Numbered from the stretch's first letter, positions 8,187 through 17,087 are shown. The stretch: 64,000 bases of DNA from Candidatus Pollutiaquabacter sp. (GCA_947465495.1 CANIAS010000001.1:62001-126000), one strand, 5' to 3'. Program-made: numbers and translations. The notes: a model not told the origin generated them from the sequence alone.

Positions 8187-11100
8187 ATGAAAAAAACGAT
8201 TCTAATATTGATCGGATTATTTATTTATTTCGGCTTTACCACGAATGCTCAGATCGTGTTTAGCCAAGAATATGGTGGCTCCGCCGATGAAGACGGACGT
8301 TGGATGGAACAAATGCCGGATTCCGGATTCATCATGGTTGGTGGAACCGAAACTTTTTCCAACGGACAAAGTGATGCATGGCTTGTTCGCACTGACCTTT
8401 ATGGAAATGTACTTTGGACACGTTCTTTCGGTGGCTCATTGTTCGATTTCGCAAACATGGTAAAGCCTACGCGTGATAATGGTTTTATCGTTGCCGGCTT
8501 TACCGCTGGTCCATACGGCGATAACGACGCTTGGATCTTTAAAACAAATTCCGCCGGCGGATTGCTTTGGTCGAAAACGCTTGCCGACACCGGTACTCAA
8601 GAACTGGAAGCAATCGTTCAAACCACAGACGGTGGCTTCGCAGCAGTAGGAGTTGACTATTCGCCAACGACGAACTACTACGATATGTTGGTAGTTCGAT
8701 ATGATACCGCTGGGAATACCTTGTGGACAAAACATCTTGGAGGTGCTTCCTTTGAATTAGGAAACTCCATTCAGCAAACTCCAGACGGGGGATTTATCAT
8801 CACCGGTATATCCTATAGTTATGGACTGGCAGACGGCGATTACATCCTTTATAAGCTAGACGCAAATGGCAATACCCAATGGTATAAAAATTATACAACC
8901 GCCGGCTTGCAAGAGCCGCACTACGTGCAACTCACCAGAGACGGTGGCTACATCATGGTAGGGGATGCTGACGACTTGGTCAACACCCTTGGCCAAACAG
9001 ATATCTGGGTAATAAAAACGAATTCTACAGGTGATACCCTTTGGACAAAAGTGTTGGGTGGTTCGAAAAAAGACGGCGGAAAAACGATTGAGCAAACGAC
9101 TGATGGTGGATATATTATCGGTGGTATCACTCGCTCCTACGGCTTGATTAATCCGAATTTTTATTTGGGTAAATTAGATAGTTTGTCAAATGTAGAATGG
9201 GAGAACACCCTCTATGGATCAGCCTATCACGATCATGCATATAGAGCCATTCAATGTTCTGATGGAGGCTACGCTAATTTCGGATACTTTCGAAATGCAT
9301 CATCCATTCAAAATTACGCTTTGGTTAAACTTGGTCCTGACGGCGGTGTCACCAAAGATATTTCGATCGATAATTTTATCGCACCTAGTACAAATATTTG
9401 TCGTGGTTTTGGCACAGCTATTACTTTGCAAATCACCAACTACGGCGCCATTAGCGAAAGCAATATTCCGTTGAAAGTAGTCATTTCAAATAGCACTTCT
9501 TCCACTACGCTATTCGATACCTTGCGTGGTGCAATCGACCCATCGTTCACAAAAACCATTACTTTTTCTCAGACCTACGACTTCTTGCAGAACGGCAGTT
9601 ATACTTTGACTGCATACATCTCTCACCTTCCTAACGATGTATCTTATACAAACGATACCAGTTACCTGAACGTTTCTGTAGTAGATCCAGTGAATGATCC
9701 TGTCACCACATCCGGCATCAGTTGCGGAAATGCACCTGTGGGGCTTAGAGCAGTACCTGCCAATGCTGCTGATTCTATATTCTGGTACAACAATACTGGT
9801 ATAATGATTGGAGCGGGCCGTTCGATCACCACCGATACACTCAGTGCTACTGCAACCTACTTCGCAGAAAGTCAACGCGGAATCGGTTATGCCTGTGGCC
9901 CGGTGGATAATACCATCGGAGCTGGAACTGCCACATCGACGGATGGAGCACTTCAATTTGACACACGCGTAGCGTTCAAATTAATTTCAGTCAAAGTATA
10001 TGCGGCAGTCACTGGAATCCGAATCATTGAATTGCGCGACGCCGCAGGAACCGTTCTTCAAACTAAAACAGTTAATCTACCAATTGGTTGGAGTAAAGTG
10101 TATTTGAACTTCGACGTGCCACAATCCACTGACTTACAATTAGCACTTGGCGCAGGCAGTCAGCCACTCTTCCGAAATACAAGCGGCGCAACTTTCCCAT
10201 ATGGCGTTTCACGTGTAGTTGAAATTTTCGGAGGTACTCCTGTAGCAACCCGTTACTATTACTTCTACGATTGGAGCATCTTTATTCCTTATCAAGAATG
10301 TACCAGCAATCGAATTGCCGCTGTTGCGCAAATTGGTTCAGGATCTTCCACAAGTTTCGATCGTTCCCGTTGCGGTGCAGGTCCAATAACCTTATCTGCC
10401 AATGCTACCGATCCACTCTCCTGGTACAGTGTATCGACAGGAGGGGCACCAGTAGCAACCGGCAATAGTTTCACCACAGCCAGTTTGTCGACTACCACGA
10501 CCTATTATTTGCAAGTCGGCAGCTGCGCTAATCGTGTGCCGGTGCAAGCGATTATCAATTCTGTTCCTTCCAATCCAGTAGTGAGCAGCGCAAGCAATTG
10601 TGGTCCTGGTAGTGTAACCCTCACAGCGACTTCTACTGCATCAGTCACTTGGTACGATGCCGCGACGAATGGTAATGCCTATGCAACTGGTTTGTCCTTC
10701 CAGACACCGTTTTTGAATAGCACGACCACCTTCTACGCAGTAGCAGGTACCGTATGTAAATCCGCGGCAATTCCTGCTGTAGCCATCATCAATGCTGCCA
10801 CAGCACCTATCGGCATCGGAACTCAAGCCTGCGGAGCAGCGTCCGTCACCCTATCTGCACAATCCTCTGATCCTATTCAATGGTATACATCCTTGACTGG
10901 TGGATCGGCAGTTTCGTCTGGAGCAACGTTCACAACACCAATTCTATCCACGTCAACAACCTATTATGCACAAGCTGTTAATACATGTCCTAGTGTTCGT
11001 ACCCCAGTAACTGCAACCATCGTTGTTGTAGCTCCGCCTTCCACCACCGACGGTTCGCATTGTGGGCAAGGAACGATTGTCCTGTCCGCGAATGCGCTCG

Positions 11101-12440
11101 ACCCTATCACGTGGTGGAGTGCAGCAAGTGGTGGCACACAGCTGGCGTCTGGTTCCACGTATACAACTACTACGTTGAATCAAACCACCACCTACTATGC
11201 ACAAGCTAATGATGGTTCCTGCGCAAGCACGCGTGTACCAGTTACTGCAACCATCATCATTACCCCTCCTCCTGTAGCTTCCGACAATGGACGTTGCGGT
11301 CCTGGCGCTGTTACGTTGACCGCCTCTAGTCCTGATCCAATCGAATGGTACGATGCAGCAACAGGAGGCAACAACGTAGGAAGTGGAACATCTTTTATCA
11401 CACCTTCGCTTAATAACACCTCCACCTACTGGATTGAAGCTGCAGCAGCCTGCCCAAGCGCTCGAGTTGCAGTACAAGCTATCATCTCATCCCCTGCTAA
11501 TTCCCCCTCCACCACAAACACAAGTATATGCGGCGCAGGATCAGCAACACTCAGTGCAACACCTGCAGCACCACAGGATTCTATTTCATGGTACGACGCT
11601 CCGGGCGGGAACCTAATTGGTACTGGTGCTACCATTTCTACGAACGTCACCGGAACAACTACATACTATGCCATCGCCGGTTTGACCGGTTGTCAAAGCG
11701 CTGCAGTTCCTTGTTTAATCACTGTCAATCCATTGGCTCCATCACCTACTGCGAATGGTGGCTCAAGCTGCGGAACTGGTTCCATCACCTTACAAGCATC
11801 CTCTGCACTGCCTACCATAAACTGGAAAGATGGTTTAGGAAACATTCTGGGAACAGGTAACCAATACACAGCAACCTTCGCCATAACCACCACTGTTTAT
11901 GCTGAAGCTAATGATGGAACTTGTCCAAGTGCACTAGTTCCAGTGATCGCTACTGTGTTCAATCCGCCGTCTGTGAATATCGGGCCAGATACGATCACCA
12001 TTGCTCAAGGACAATTAGCCACCTTGAATGCAGGACCGGGCTATACGTCTTATCTCTGGAGCAATTCCGCTACTTCACAATCCATTAACGTAGGATCAGG
12101 CGGAGTATACTACGTAACTGTTACCGATGCTAATGGTTGTACGGGTAGCGATCAGTCCTTCATCAATGTGCTGACTGGAATCAGGGATAACGTCATGTCC
12201 ATTGGTTTTTCAGTTTACCCGAATCCATCCAACGGCATCTTCCGTATCCAAGGAAATACGGATGATCTGGTAAACATTCAATTAACCAATACCATCGGGC
12301 AAATTATTGAAGAAGAAGTAATTCTTGAAAAAGGAACATTTTATAGAGAATTTAACCTGGTCGGACATTCAAAAGGTATTTATTTCCTCCGATTGTTCAA
12401 TTCAAGCGGCAGCACAACGCGAACAATTGTTGTGCAATAA
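8187..12440 (+). CDS. Giant T9SS surface protein: trace-type repeats, eight Ig-like modules, sorting domain
   Basis: 1417 residues. After a signal peptide (ending NAQ) come about seven repeats of roughly 55 residues with the pattern DGGFI.GGT, D.W..KTD, GN..WTK.FGG, probably a beta-propeller. Residues about 395-510 look CARDB-like. Then come eight Ig-like modules of about 75 residues of the CHU_C-associated type (CG.G..TL.A, I.WYDA..GG, TTYYA.A). The first carries a 130-residue insert. A PKD-like module and a type A sorting domain (VYPNPSNGIF ... TIVVQ) end the protein. Probably a cell-surface filament or adhesin; no catalytic motif seen. The gene at 12541 is a shorter paralogue. Confidence 0.85.
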   Translation: MKKTILILIGLFIYFGFTTNAQIVFSQEYGGSADEDGRWMEQMPDSGFIMVGGTETFSNGQSDAWLVRTDLYGNVLWTRSFGGSLFDFANMVKPTRDNGFIVAGFTAGPYGDNDAWIFKTNSAGGLLWSKTLADTGTQELEAIVQTTDGGFAAVGVDYSPTTNYYDMLVVRYDTAGNTLWTKHLGGASFELGNSIQQTPDGGFIITGISYSYGLADGDYILYKLDANGNTQWYKNYTTAGLQEPHYVQLTRDGGYIMVGDADDLVNTLGQTDIWVIKTNSTGDTLWTKVLGGSKKDGGKTIEQTTDGGYIIGGITRSYGLINPNFYLGKLDSLSNVEWENTLYGSAYHDHAYRAIQCSDGGYANFGYFRNASSIQNYALVKLGPDGGVTKDISIDNFIAPSTNICRGFGTAITLQITNYGAISESNIPLKVVISNSTSSTTLFDTLRGAIDPSFTKTITFSQTYDFLQNGSYTLTAYISHLPNDVSYTNDTSYLNVSVVDPVNDPVTTSGISCGNAPVGLRAVPANAADSIFWYNNTGIMIGAGRSITTDTLSATATYFAESQRGIGYACGPVDNTIGAGTATSTDGALQFDTRVAFKLISVKVYAAVTGIRIIELRDAAGTVLQTKTVNLPIGWSKVYLNFDVPQSTDLQLALGAGSQPLFRNTSGATFPYGVSRVVEIFGGTPVATRYYYFYDWSIFIPYQECTSNRIAAVAQIGSGSSTSFDRSRCGAGPITLSANATDPLSWYSVSTGGAPVATGNSFTTASLSTTTTYYLQVGSCANRVPVQAIINSVPSNPVVSSASNCGPGSVTLTATSTASVTWYDAATNGNAYATGLSFQTPFLNSTTTFYAVAGTVCKSAAIPAVAIINAATAPIGIGTQACGAASVTLSAQSSDPIQWYTSLTGGSAVSSGATFTTPILSTSTTYYAQAVNTCPSVRTPVTATIVVVAPPSTTDGSHCGQGTIVLSANALDPITWWSAASGGTQLASGSTYTTTTLNQTTTYYAQANDGSCASTRVPVTATIIITPPPVASDNGRCGPGAVTLTASSPDPIEWYDAATGGNNVGSGTSFITPSLNNTSTYWIEAAAACPSARVAVQAIISSPANSPSTTNTSICGAGSATLSATPAAPQDSISWYDAPGGNLIGTGATISTNVTGTTTYYAIAGLTGCQSAAVPCLITVNPLAPSPTANGGSSCGTGSITLQASSALPTINWKDGLGNILGTGNQYTATFAITTTVYAEANDGTCPSALVPVIATVFNPPSVNIGPDTITIAQGQLATLNAGPGYTSYLWSNSATSQSINVGSGGVYYVTVTDANGCTGSDQSFINVLTGIRDNVMSIGFSVYPNPSNGIFRIQGNTDDLVNIQLTNTIGQIIEEEVILEKGTFYREFNLVGHSKGIYFLRLFNSSGSTTRTIVVQ
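9700..11965 (+). repeat. Coding tandem array of eight Ig-like modules
   Basis: Eight successive modules of about 70-80 codons within the 8187 gene, the first enlarged by a nested insert. They share CG.G at the start, a central WY/WW, and TTYY.. followed by a Cys and V-A-I/V. They have diverged in DNA sequence, so this is an old protein-level repeat and not a recent DNA tandem duplication. Confidence 0.75.
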
Positions 12441-12540
12441 CGTTCATTGCATAAGTCCGGCCTACCACCGGATTACTTACTGAAATTAACATCAGGGCAG
12501 GTCACTAACACCTGCTCTGACTCATTATAACCTAACCACC

Positions 12541-14739
12541 ATGTTACGCTCTTCGATACTTTATCTCGTTGTGTTCCTGCTAAACGGACATCTGGCTAAT
12601 TCCCAAACTGTCACGTGGGAAAAATTATTTGCAAAAAAAAGCACTGACGCGTTCCGATCAGCCACTGAAGTTCCAGGAGGAGGATATGTCTCTGCTGGTT
12701 ATACGGCCGACTTTACAAACAACGATACAGATGCGTATGTTGTTCGTACCGCAGCGAACGGCGATACGATTTGGACAAGCTCCATCAATGGACCATTGAG
12801 CCGCAAAGACCTATTTTACAAAGTGATTAATGCAGATAATGGATTTGTTTGTTGTGGATATACGACCAGTTTCAACAACAACAGTGATGAAGCCTACTTC
12901 GTTAAATTAGACCTTAACGGGAACATCCTTTGGCAAAATACTTTTGGAGGAGTCGGGCGTGATCGAGCACAAGAAATTGGACAAACTGCCGACGGTGGCT
13001 ATATTGTTTCTGGATACGTGGCTCCTAACGGAAATTACAGTGGTTTTCTACTAAAACTAAACGCCAATGGAGATACCACTTGGTCTCGCCTCTTCCGATT
13101 CCCTGGTAGCACTTATTGTGATTTTAATAGTGTAAAGCAATTAGCGGATGGCGGTTTCATTGCCTGTGGCCAAGTAAATATTGGAGGCAATAACGACGTT
13201 TATATTGTACGAACGGACCCGAACGGAAATCTGATCTGGCAACGTGCTGCCGGAACGAACTCAGGAGGAAGTGATAACGGAGAATGTATCATAATAACAT
13301 CCAATGGATATGCCATTGCAGGAGGCACCGACAACAACGGCTACTTTTTAAAAGTGGACACCAGTGGCTTCAAGCAATGGGAAAAAATTTTTGGAGGCAA
13401 CCCTCTTAACGATGATTTTCATCAAGTGAGTACGACCTTTGATGGCGGATATGTGTTGGCAGGAACAACAAGCTCCAGTGGTCCGATAGACCCAAACATT
13501 TGGTTATTCAAGACCAATGCCAACGGTGATTCATTGTGGTCACGCACCTTCGGCGGCGACAACCATGATCATGGATACAGTGGTGTACAAACAGCAGACA
13601 GTGGCTATATCGTATCGGGGTATTCCAGCAGTTTCGGATTTAATTACGAGAACGCCTATCTTATCAAAACAGATGCGAATGGTAATTTATACAACTACCT
13701 GACGTATTCTAAAATCGACTCCGTACTGACTCCGGTGACAGGAGGTTGCTCCGATGACAGTGCACGCATCGTTGTTGTCGTCCGGAATTTTGGCCGCGAT
13801 ACATTGAGTAATGTTCCGATTTCTGCGGTACTATCCGGTGCTGTGAACCAAACCTTGACGGATATTTTTGCCGGTCCGCTGTATCCCGGAGACATTCTTC
13901 GAGACACGATGCCCGTATTCGTTGACCTACGAAGTCAGAATTGTTCGCTCAGCGTTAACGCCTTCACGACCAACCCAAACGACGTCATTCCGAATGACAA
14001 CGGGACCATCATCAACGTCACATTGATCCAGCCGCCTACTGTTACCGAAGCATCTGTATGCAATGCTGGTATTGTTACCTTAAATGCAACCGGCTGCGAG
14101 ACCGTTTATTGGTATGATGCCCCCACAGGAAACAACCTACTGTTATCCGGAAATTCATTCGTGACACCTTATCTTACGTCAAGTGCGATTTACTACGCGC
14201 AAACTGGAATCAATTGTCCCGATAATCGTGTACCGGTCAATGCTACGGTGAATCCAAATCCATCCTTTGCTTTGGGTGGCGGTGCAGATACTTTAATCGG
14301 TGTCGCTCCATATCTGCTTAATGCTCCCTCAGGATATGTTTCTTACGTATGGAGCAATTCTGCGAATACTCCTTCCATCAATGTGCTTTCCTCCGGACTT
14401 TATTGTGTAACTGTTCGCGACAACAACAATTGCTTCGGAGATGATTGTATTTACGTCGACATTGCAAACGGAACAAGTGATTTGGAATCAACTATGGGAG
14501 TTACACTATTCCCGAATCCAGTGCATCATCAATTGATGATACACTCGAATCAACAACAACAAGATTTAAGTGCGACTGTTTTCGACGTTACTGGTAAATC
14601 AGTCTATTCGGAGTCGTGGCCATTCGTGGATGCAGGCAGCACACTATTCATCAACTTATTGTCGCTAAGCCCTGGAATGTATACGATTAGTCTTCAATCA
14701 TCCACTAACGTAGGATCGTTGCGCATTGTGAAAGAATAA
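12541..14739 (+). CDS. T9SS surface protein with trace-type repeats and Ig-like modules (paralogue of the 8187 gene)
   Basis: 732 residues. Signal peptide ending NSQ, then about seven repeats (ADGGYIVSGY, LLKLNANGDTTWSRLF) as in the preceding gene, a CARDB-like segment (VVVRNFGRDTLSNVPIS), one Ig-like module with VYWYDAPTGNN, one PKD-like module (YVWSNSANTPSINV) and a type A sorting domain (LFPNPVHHQL ... LRIVKE). It lies 100 bp downstream of the 8187 gene on the same strand without a clear terminator between, so co-transcription is likely. It looks like the same architecture with the Ig array shortened from eight modules to one. Confidence 0.82.
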   Translation: MLRSSILYLVVFLLNGHLANSQTVTWEKLFAKKSTDAFRSATEVPGGGYVSAGYTADFTNNDTDAYVVRTAANGDTIWTSSINGPLSRKDLFYKVINADNGFVCCGYTTSFNNNSDEAYFVKLDLNGNILWQNTFGGVGRDRAQEIGQTADGGYIVSGYVAPNGNYSGFLLKLNANGDTTWSRLFRFPGSTYCDFNSVKQLADGGFIACGQVNIGGNNDVYIVRTDPNGNLIWQRAAGTNSGGSDNGECIIITSNGYAIAGGTDNNGYFLKVDTSGFKQWEKIFGGNPLNDDFHQVSTTFDGGYVLAGTTSSSGPIDPNIWLFKTNANGDSLWSRTFGGDNHDHGYSGVQTADSGYIVSGYSSSFGFNYENAYLIKTDANGNLYNYLTYSKIDSVLTPVTGGCSDDSARIVVVVRNFGRDTLSNVPISAVLSGAVNQTLTDIFAGPLYPGDILRDTMPVFVDLRSQNCSLSVNAFTTNPNDVIPNDNGTIINVTLIQPPTVTEASVCNAGIVTLNATGCETVYWYDAPTGNNLLLSGNSFVTPYLTSSAIYYAQTGINCPDNRVPVNATVNPNPSFALGGGADTLIGVAPYLLNAPSGYVSYVWSNSANTPSINVLSSGLYCVTVRDNNNCFGDDCIYVDIANGTSDLESTMGVTLFPNPVHHQLMIHSNQQQQDLSATVFDVTGKSVYSESWPFVDAGSTLFINLLSLSPGMYTISLQSSTNVGSLRIVKE

Positions 14740-14823
14740 TTTTTTCACAAGAATTAATTTTTGAACGAAAAAGCACCTGCTAGTATAGTAGGACATTAGC
14801 GATGAAATTCACATAAAATAAAT

Positions 14824-14848
14824 GCGGCTGTCTTAAAAGGACAGCCGC
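14824..14848 (-). terminator. Probable terminator between the convergent 12541 gene and purQ
   Basis: Perfect 9-bp stem GCGGCTGTC / GACAGCCGC with a 7-base loop. The minus-strand side is followed by a T-rich stretch, so it fits best as the end of purQ. It may also stop transcripts from the left. Confidence 0.6.
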
Positions 14849-14872
14849 TGCTTTATGTAATGATAGGCAAGG

Positions 14873-15565
14873 TTAGGCTTTTACCAATTGCAAAATAGAT
14901 TCAAAGATTTTTTTTCCATCAATATTATTCAACTCGCCGTCTGCAGCCCGTTCAGGGTGAGGCATCATACCGAATACATTTTTTGTCGCATTACATACTC
15001 CTGCAATGTTGTCCAATGATCCATTCGGATTCGACTGCTCCGTCACTTGACCTTGGGCATCGCAATACCGGAAAATAATCTGTCCATTTTCATTCAACTG
15101 CTGCAAGGTCTGATTGTCTGTATAATACCTTCCTTCCCCGTGAGCGATGGGGATATTCAAAGCAGTCGTTGAATCAATGCGGGAGGTAAGAAGCGAATCG
15201 TTATGCGCTGCGCGAATGTGAACATTCTTACAGATGAACTGAGAGGACGTATTTCGCAAAAGGGCGCCAGGCACCAATCCTGCCTCGCAAAGAATCTGAA
15301 ATCCGTTGCAGACACCAAACACATAACCTCCCTTATTCGCAAAATCAATCACCTCTTTCATGATTGGCGAAAATCGTGCGATAGCTCCTGAGCGTAAATA
15401 ATCGCCATACGAAAAGCCACCTGGTAAAATGACCATATCACATTTTTGCAAATCGTGGTCTTTGTGCCAAAGTTTAACAACTTTTTGACGAAGAATATCG
15501 CGAAGCACATACACCATGTCTTCATCGCAATTAGACCCAGGAAATACTACGACACCGAATTTCAT
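14873..15565 (-). CDS. purQ: Phosphoribosylformylglycinamidine synthase subunit PurQ
   Basis: Class I glutamine amidotransferase subunit of the FGAM synthase of purine synthesis; it frees ammonia from glutamine for PurL. 230 residues, the usual length for the separate PurQ form. The catalytic triad is visible: Cys86 in GVCNGFQ, His203 and Glu205 in MMPHPERA. The N-terminus (GVVVFPGSNCDED) is typical. A -7-like box ends 4 bp before the ATG, so the message may be leaderless. purL and purS are not in the window. Confidence 0.95.
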   Translation of the reverse strand: MKFGVVVFPGSNCDEDMVYVLRDILRQKVVKLWHKDHDLQKCDMVILPGGFSYGDYLRSGAIARFSPIMKEVIDFANKGGYVFGVCNGFQILCEAGLVPGALLRNTSSQFICKNVHIRAAHNDSLLTSRIDSTTALNIPIAHGEGRYYTDNQTLQQLNENGQIIFRYCDAQGQVTEQSNPNGSLDNIAGVCNATKNVFGMMPHPERAADGELNNIDGKKIFESILQLVKA

Positions 15566-15569
15566 ACCG

Positions 15570-15577
15570 CGAAGGTA
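15570..15577 (-). promoter_or_regulatory. Predicted -7 box of purQ, placed for a leaderless message
   Basis: Minus strand reads TACCTTCG, one base off TAnnTTTG, 4 bp upstream of the purQ ATG. The same octamer lies 5 bp before the dxr start at 40586. Confidence 0.35.
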
Positions 15578-15588
15578 CGCATTTCAAT

Positions 15589-15614
15589 AAAAAAGCCGGT
15601 TTCGAAGAACCGGC
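15589..15614 (-). terminator. Intrinsic terminator of the ECF sigma gene
   Basis: Stem GCCGGTT / AACCGGC (15595-15601 and 15608-15614) with a 6-base loop. On the minus strand it is followed by six T. Confidence 0.85.
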
Positions 15615-15644
15615 ATTCATGTATTATTTAAGGGGATATTCTAA

Positions 15645-16172
15645 TTAATTGGAATAGTCACGGTAAACAGACAGCCTTTTAGATAGCTCTTTACGGGCGT
15701 TGTGGATACGTACTTTAACTGTACCAAGCGGCAACTTGAGTTGAGAGGCGATTTCCTCGTATTTATACCCCGTGTAACTCATCATGAACGGCGTACGCAA
15801 GTTATCGTTGATATCGGCCAGCGCATGTTGAATGTCTTTCATGACGAGATTACTATCACCGTCGTTTCGCTGAGCGGTTGCAGTGTTATTAATGTAGTAT
15901 TGGTTTTCCGTATCGTCGTGAAAGATGTTAGACTTCATCGCACGGCGGTATTTATTGATAAAAATGTTCTTCATGATGGTGTATAGCCATCCTTTCAGAT
16001 TCGTTCCTTCCGCAAATTTCTCTTCGTTGGTGAATGCTTTGAGCATCGTATCCTGCACGAGATCATCCGCATCTTCCACATCTTGCGTTAGCTTCAAGGC
16101 ATAATTACGGAGCGGCCTTGATTCAATGGTGACCAGGGCACGAAAATCAAATTTGGGCTTTATAGGTGACAT
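15645..16172 (-). CDS. ECF-type RNA polymerase sigma factor
   Basis: 175 residues. Region 2 is visible (ALKLTQDVEDADDLVQDTML, then GWLYTIMKNIFINKYRR) and region 4 with its helix-turn-helix (YEEIASQLKLPLGTVKVRIHNARKEL). No anti-sigma gene lies beside it. It is divergent from folE across 170 bp holding three palindromes, and a B12-binding MerR regulator lies just beyond folE. In Bacteroidota close relatives of this sigma factor often sit with MerR and carotenoid genes, and in Streptomyces the LitS sigma factor is paired with LitR; from this I infer a light or stress role. Carotenoid genes are absent here. Confidence 0.88.
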   Translation of the reverse strand: MSPIKPKFDFRALVTIESRPLRNYALKLTQDVEDADDLVQDTMLKAFTNEEKFAEGTNLKGWLYTIMKNIFINKYRRAMKSNIFHDDTENQYYINNTATAQRNDGDSNLVMKDIQHALADINDNLRTPFMMSYTGYKYEEIASQLKLPLGTVKVRIHNARKELSKRLSVYRDYSN

Positions 16173-16173
16173 G

Positions 16174-16205
16174 TTGTTTAACTTTAATCATTATTTGTTA
16201 AACAA
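16174..16205. promoter_or_regulatory. Palindrome 1: candidate operator over the sigma-factor promoter
   Basis: TTGTTTAAC at 16174-16182 and its perfect reverse complement GTTAAACAA at 16197-16205, separated by 14 bp. The right arm overlaps the predicted minus-strand -7 box (16203-16210), so a bound protein would cover the sigma-gene promoter and the start of its transcript. Confidence 0.7.
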
Positions 16206-16210
16206 ATATA
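16203..16210 (-). promoter_or_regulatory. Predicted -7 box of the ECF sigma gene
   Basis: Minus strand reads TATATTTG, exact TAnnTTTG. CTTG lies 20 bp further upstream (16231-16234) as a weak -33 element. The leader would be about 25 nt. Confidence 0.5.
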
Positions 16211-16236
16211 GTTTTAGGTTCTTCGAATTGCAAGTT

Positions 16237-16268
16237 TTGTTTAACTATTTTAATCATTTATTAAACAT
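16237..16268. promoter_or_regulatory. Palindrome 2: candidate operator over the folE promoter
   Basis: TTGTTTAAC at 16237-16245 and ATTAAACAT at 16260-16268 (7 of 9 bases match palindrome 1), again with 14 bp between. Its last base is the first base of the predicted folE -7 box. The start is 63 bp from palindrome 1, six helical turns. Confidence 0.65.
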
Positions 16269-16275
16269 ACTTTTG
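16268..16275 (+). promoter_or_regulatory. Predicted -7 box of folE
   Basis: TACTTTTG, exact TAnnTTTG match, directly abutting palindrome 2. No good -33 element at 19-21 bp; this could mean dependence on an activator or an alternative sigma factor. The leader would be about 60 nt. Confidence 0.45.
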
Positions 16276-16309
16276 TGATTTAAGTGGGAAAAACAATTTT
16301 TCATTAGTG

Positions 16310-16341
16310 GTGTTTAGTTTCTAGTATTAGATTTTAAACAA
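16310..16341. promoter_or_regulatory. Palindrome 3: weaker candidate operator in the folE leader
   Basis: GTGTTTAGT (6 of 9 against the left arm) and TTTAAACAA (8 of 9 against the right arm) with the same 14-bp spacer, ending one base before the folE ATG. Offset from palindrome 2 is 73 bp, about seven turns. Confidence 0.45.
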
Positions 16342-16342
16342 A

Positions 16343-17032
16343 ATGCTCGAAAAGAACTTATCGCCTGATCATCAACACTTTGTGTCAATTGAAGACTTGC
16401 TGGGAGACGACCATATTGGTAGTGGGTCAGAAACTCCTATTCGAAAAGACGCATTTTCTATCGGAAACGAGGAAAAAATTGAGCTTATAAGCCGGAAGTT
16501 TCAGGATATACTCCACATTTTGGGCTTAGATCTACAGGATCCAAGTATTAAAGACACGCCCCGCAGGGTAGCTAAAATGTACGTTCAGGAGACTTTTGCC
16601 GGATTAAACCCAGCGAATAAACCCTCCGCCACTTTATTTGACAATACGTACAAATACAACCAGATGTTGGTTGAAAAGAACATCACGGTTCAATCGACGT
16701 GTGAGCACCATTTTGTACCAATTATGGGGAAAGCCCATGTGGCTTACATCTCTTCCGGGAAGGTGATCGGATTGTCAAAGCTGAATCGTATCGTGGATTA
16801 TTATTGTCGCCGTCCGCAGGTCCAGGAACGCCTTAGTATCCAAATTGCAGAAGAGTTAAAAAGGGTTCTAAATACACGCGATGTTGCAGTTATTATTGAT
16901 GCAGAGCATTTGTGTGTAAAATCACGTGGCATAAAAGACCAGCACAGCAGTACCGTGACGGCGTCTTACCATGGAAAATTCCTAAACGAATCAACGCGTC
17001 ACGAACTGATGCGTTTCATTGATATGAAATAA
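16343..17032 (+). CDS. folE: GTP cyclohydrolase I
   Basis: Converts GTP to 7,8-dihydroneopterin triphosphate, the first step of tetrahydrofolate and pterin synthesis. 229 residues, normal for FolE. Zinc ligands are visible: Cys120 and His123 in the STCEHHF motif and Cys191 in HLCVKSRGI. The substrate-binding segment QVQERLSIQIA is intact. It is divergent from an ECF sigma gene and followed by a convergent MerR-B12 regulator. Pterins serve as photolyase/cryptochrome cofactors, and folE is reported among light-induced genes in other bacteria, which fits the candidate light circuit here; that link is inference. Confidence 0.96.
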   Translation: MLEKNLSPDHQHFVSIEDLLGDDHIGSGSETPIRKDAFSIGNEEKIELISRKFQDILHILGLDLQDPSIKDTPRRVAKMYVQETFAGLNPANKPSATLFDNTYKYNQMLVEKNITVQSTCEHHFVPIMGKAHVAYISSGKVIGLSKLNRIVDYYCRRPQVQERLSIQIAEELKRVLNTRDVAVIIDAEHLCVKSRGIKDQHSSTVTASYHGKFLNESTRHELMRFIDMK

Positions 17033-17058
17033 GCCACGTGGTGTGGTAAGTAGTGATG

Positions 17059-17087
17059 GGCGCTTCCTAATTTTGGGGCGCCTTTCT
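17059..17087 (+). terminator. Probable terminator after folE
   Basis: GGCGC (17059-17063) pairs with GCGCC (17078-17082), loop of 14 bases, followed by TTTCTCT. Short stem and imperfect T tract. Confidence 0.4.

Noticed and set aside
10953-11477. Cys-rich open frame antisense to the Ig-like repeats
   Set aside because: It repeats only because the sense strand encodes repeated modules; low-complexity Cys/Gly translation.
9700-11965. Tandem spacing of about 225 bp that could suggest a CRISPR-like or satellite array
   Set aside because: Units are diverged at the DNA level and are explained by Ig-like protein modules in one continuous reading frame.
12485-12530. Hairpin GGCAGGT / ACCTGCT between the two tandem surface-protein genes
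   Set aside because: Short stem without a T tract; not enough to call a terminator or attenuator.
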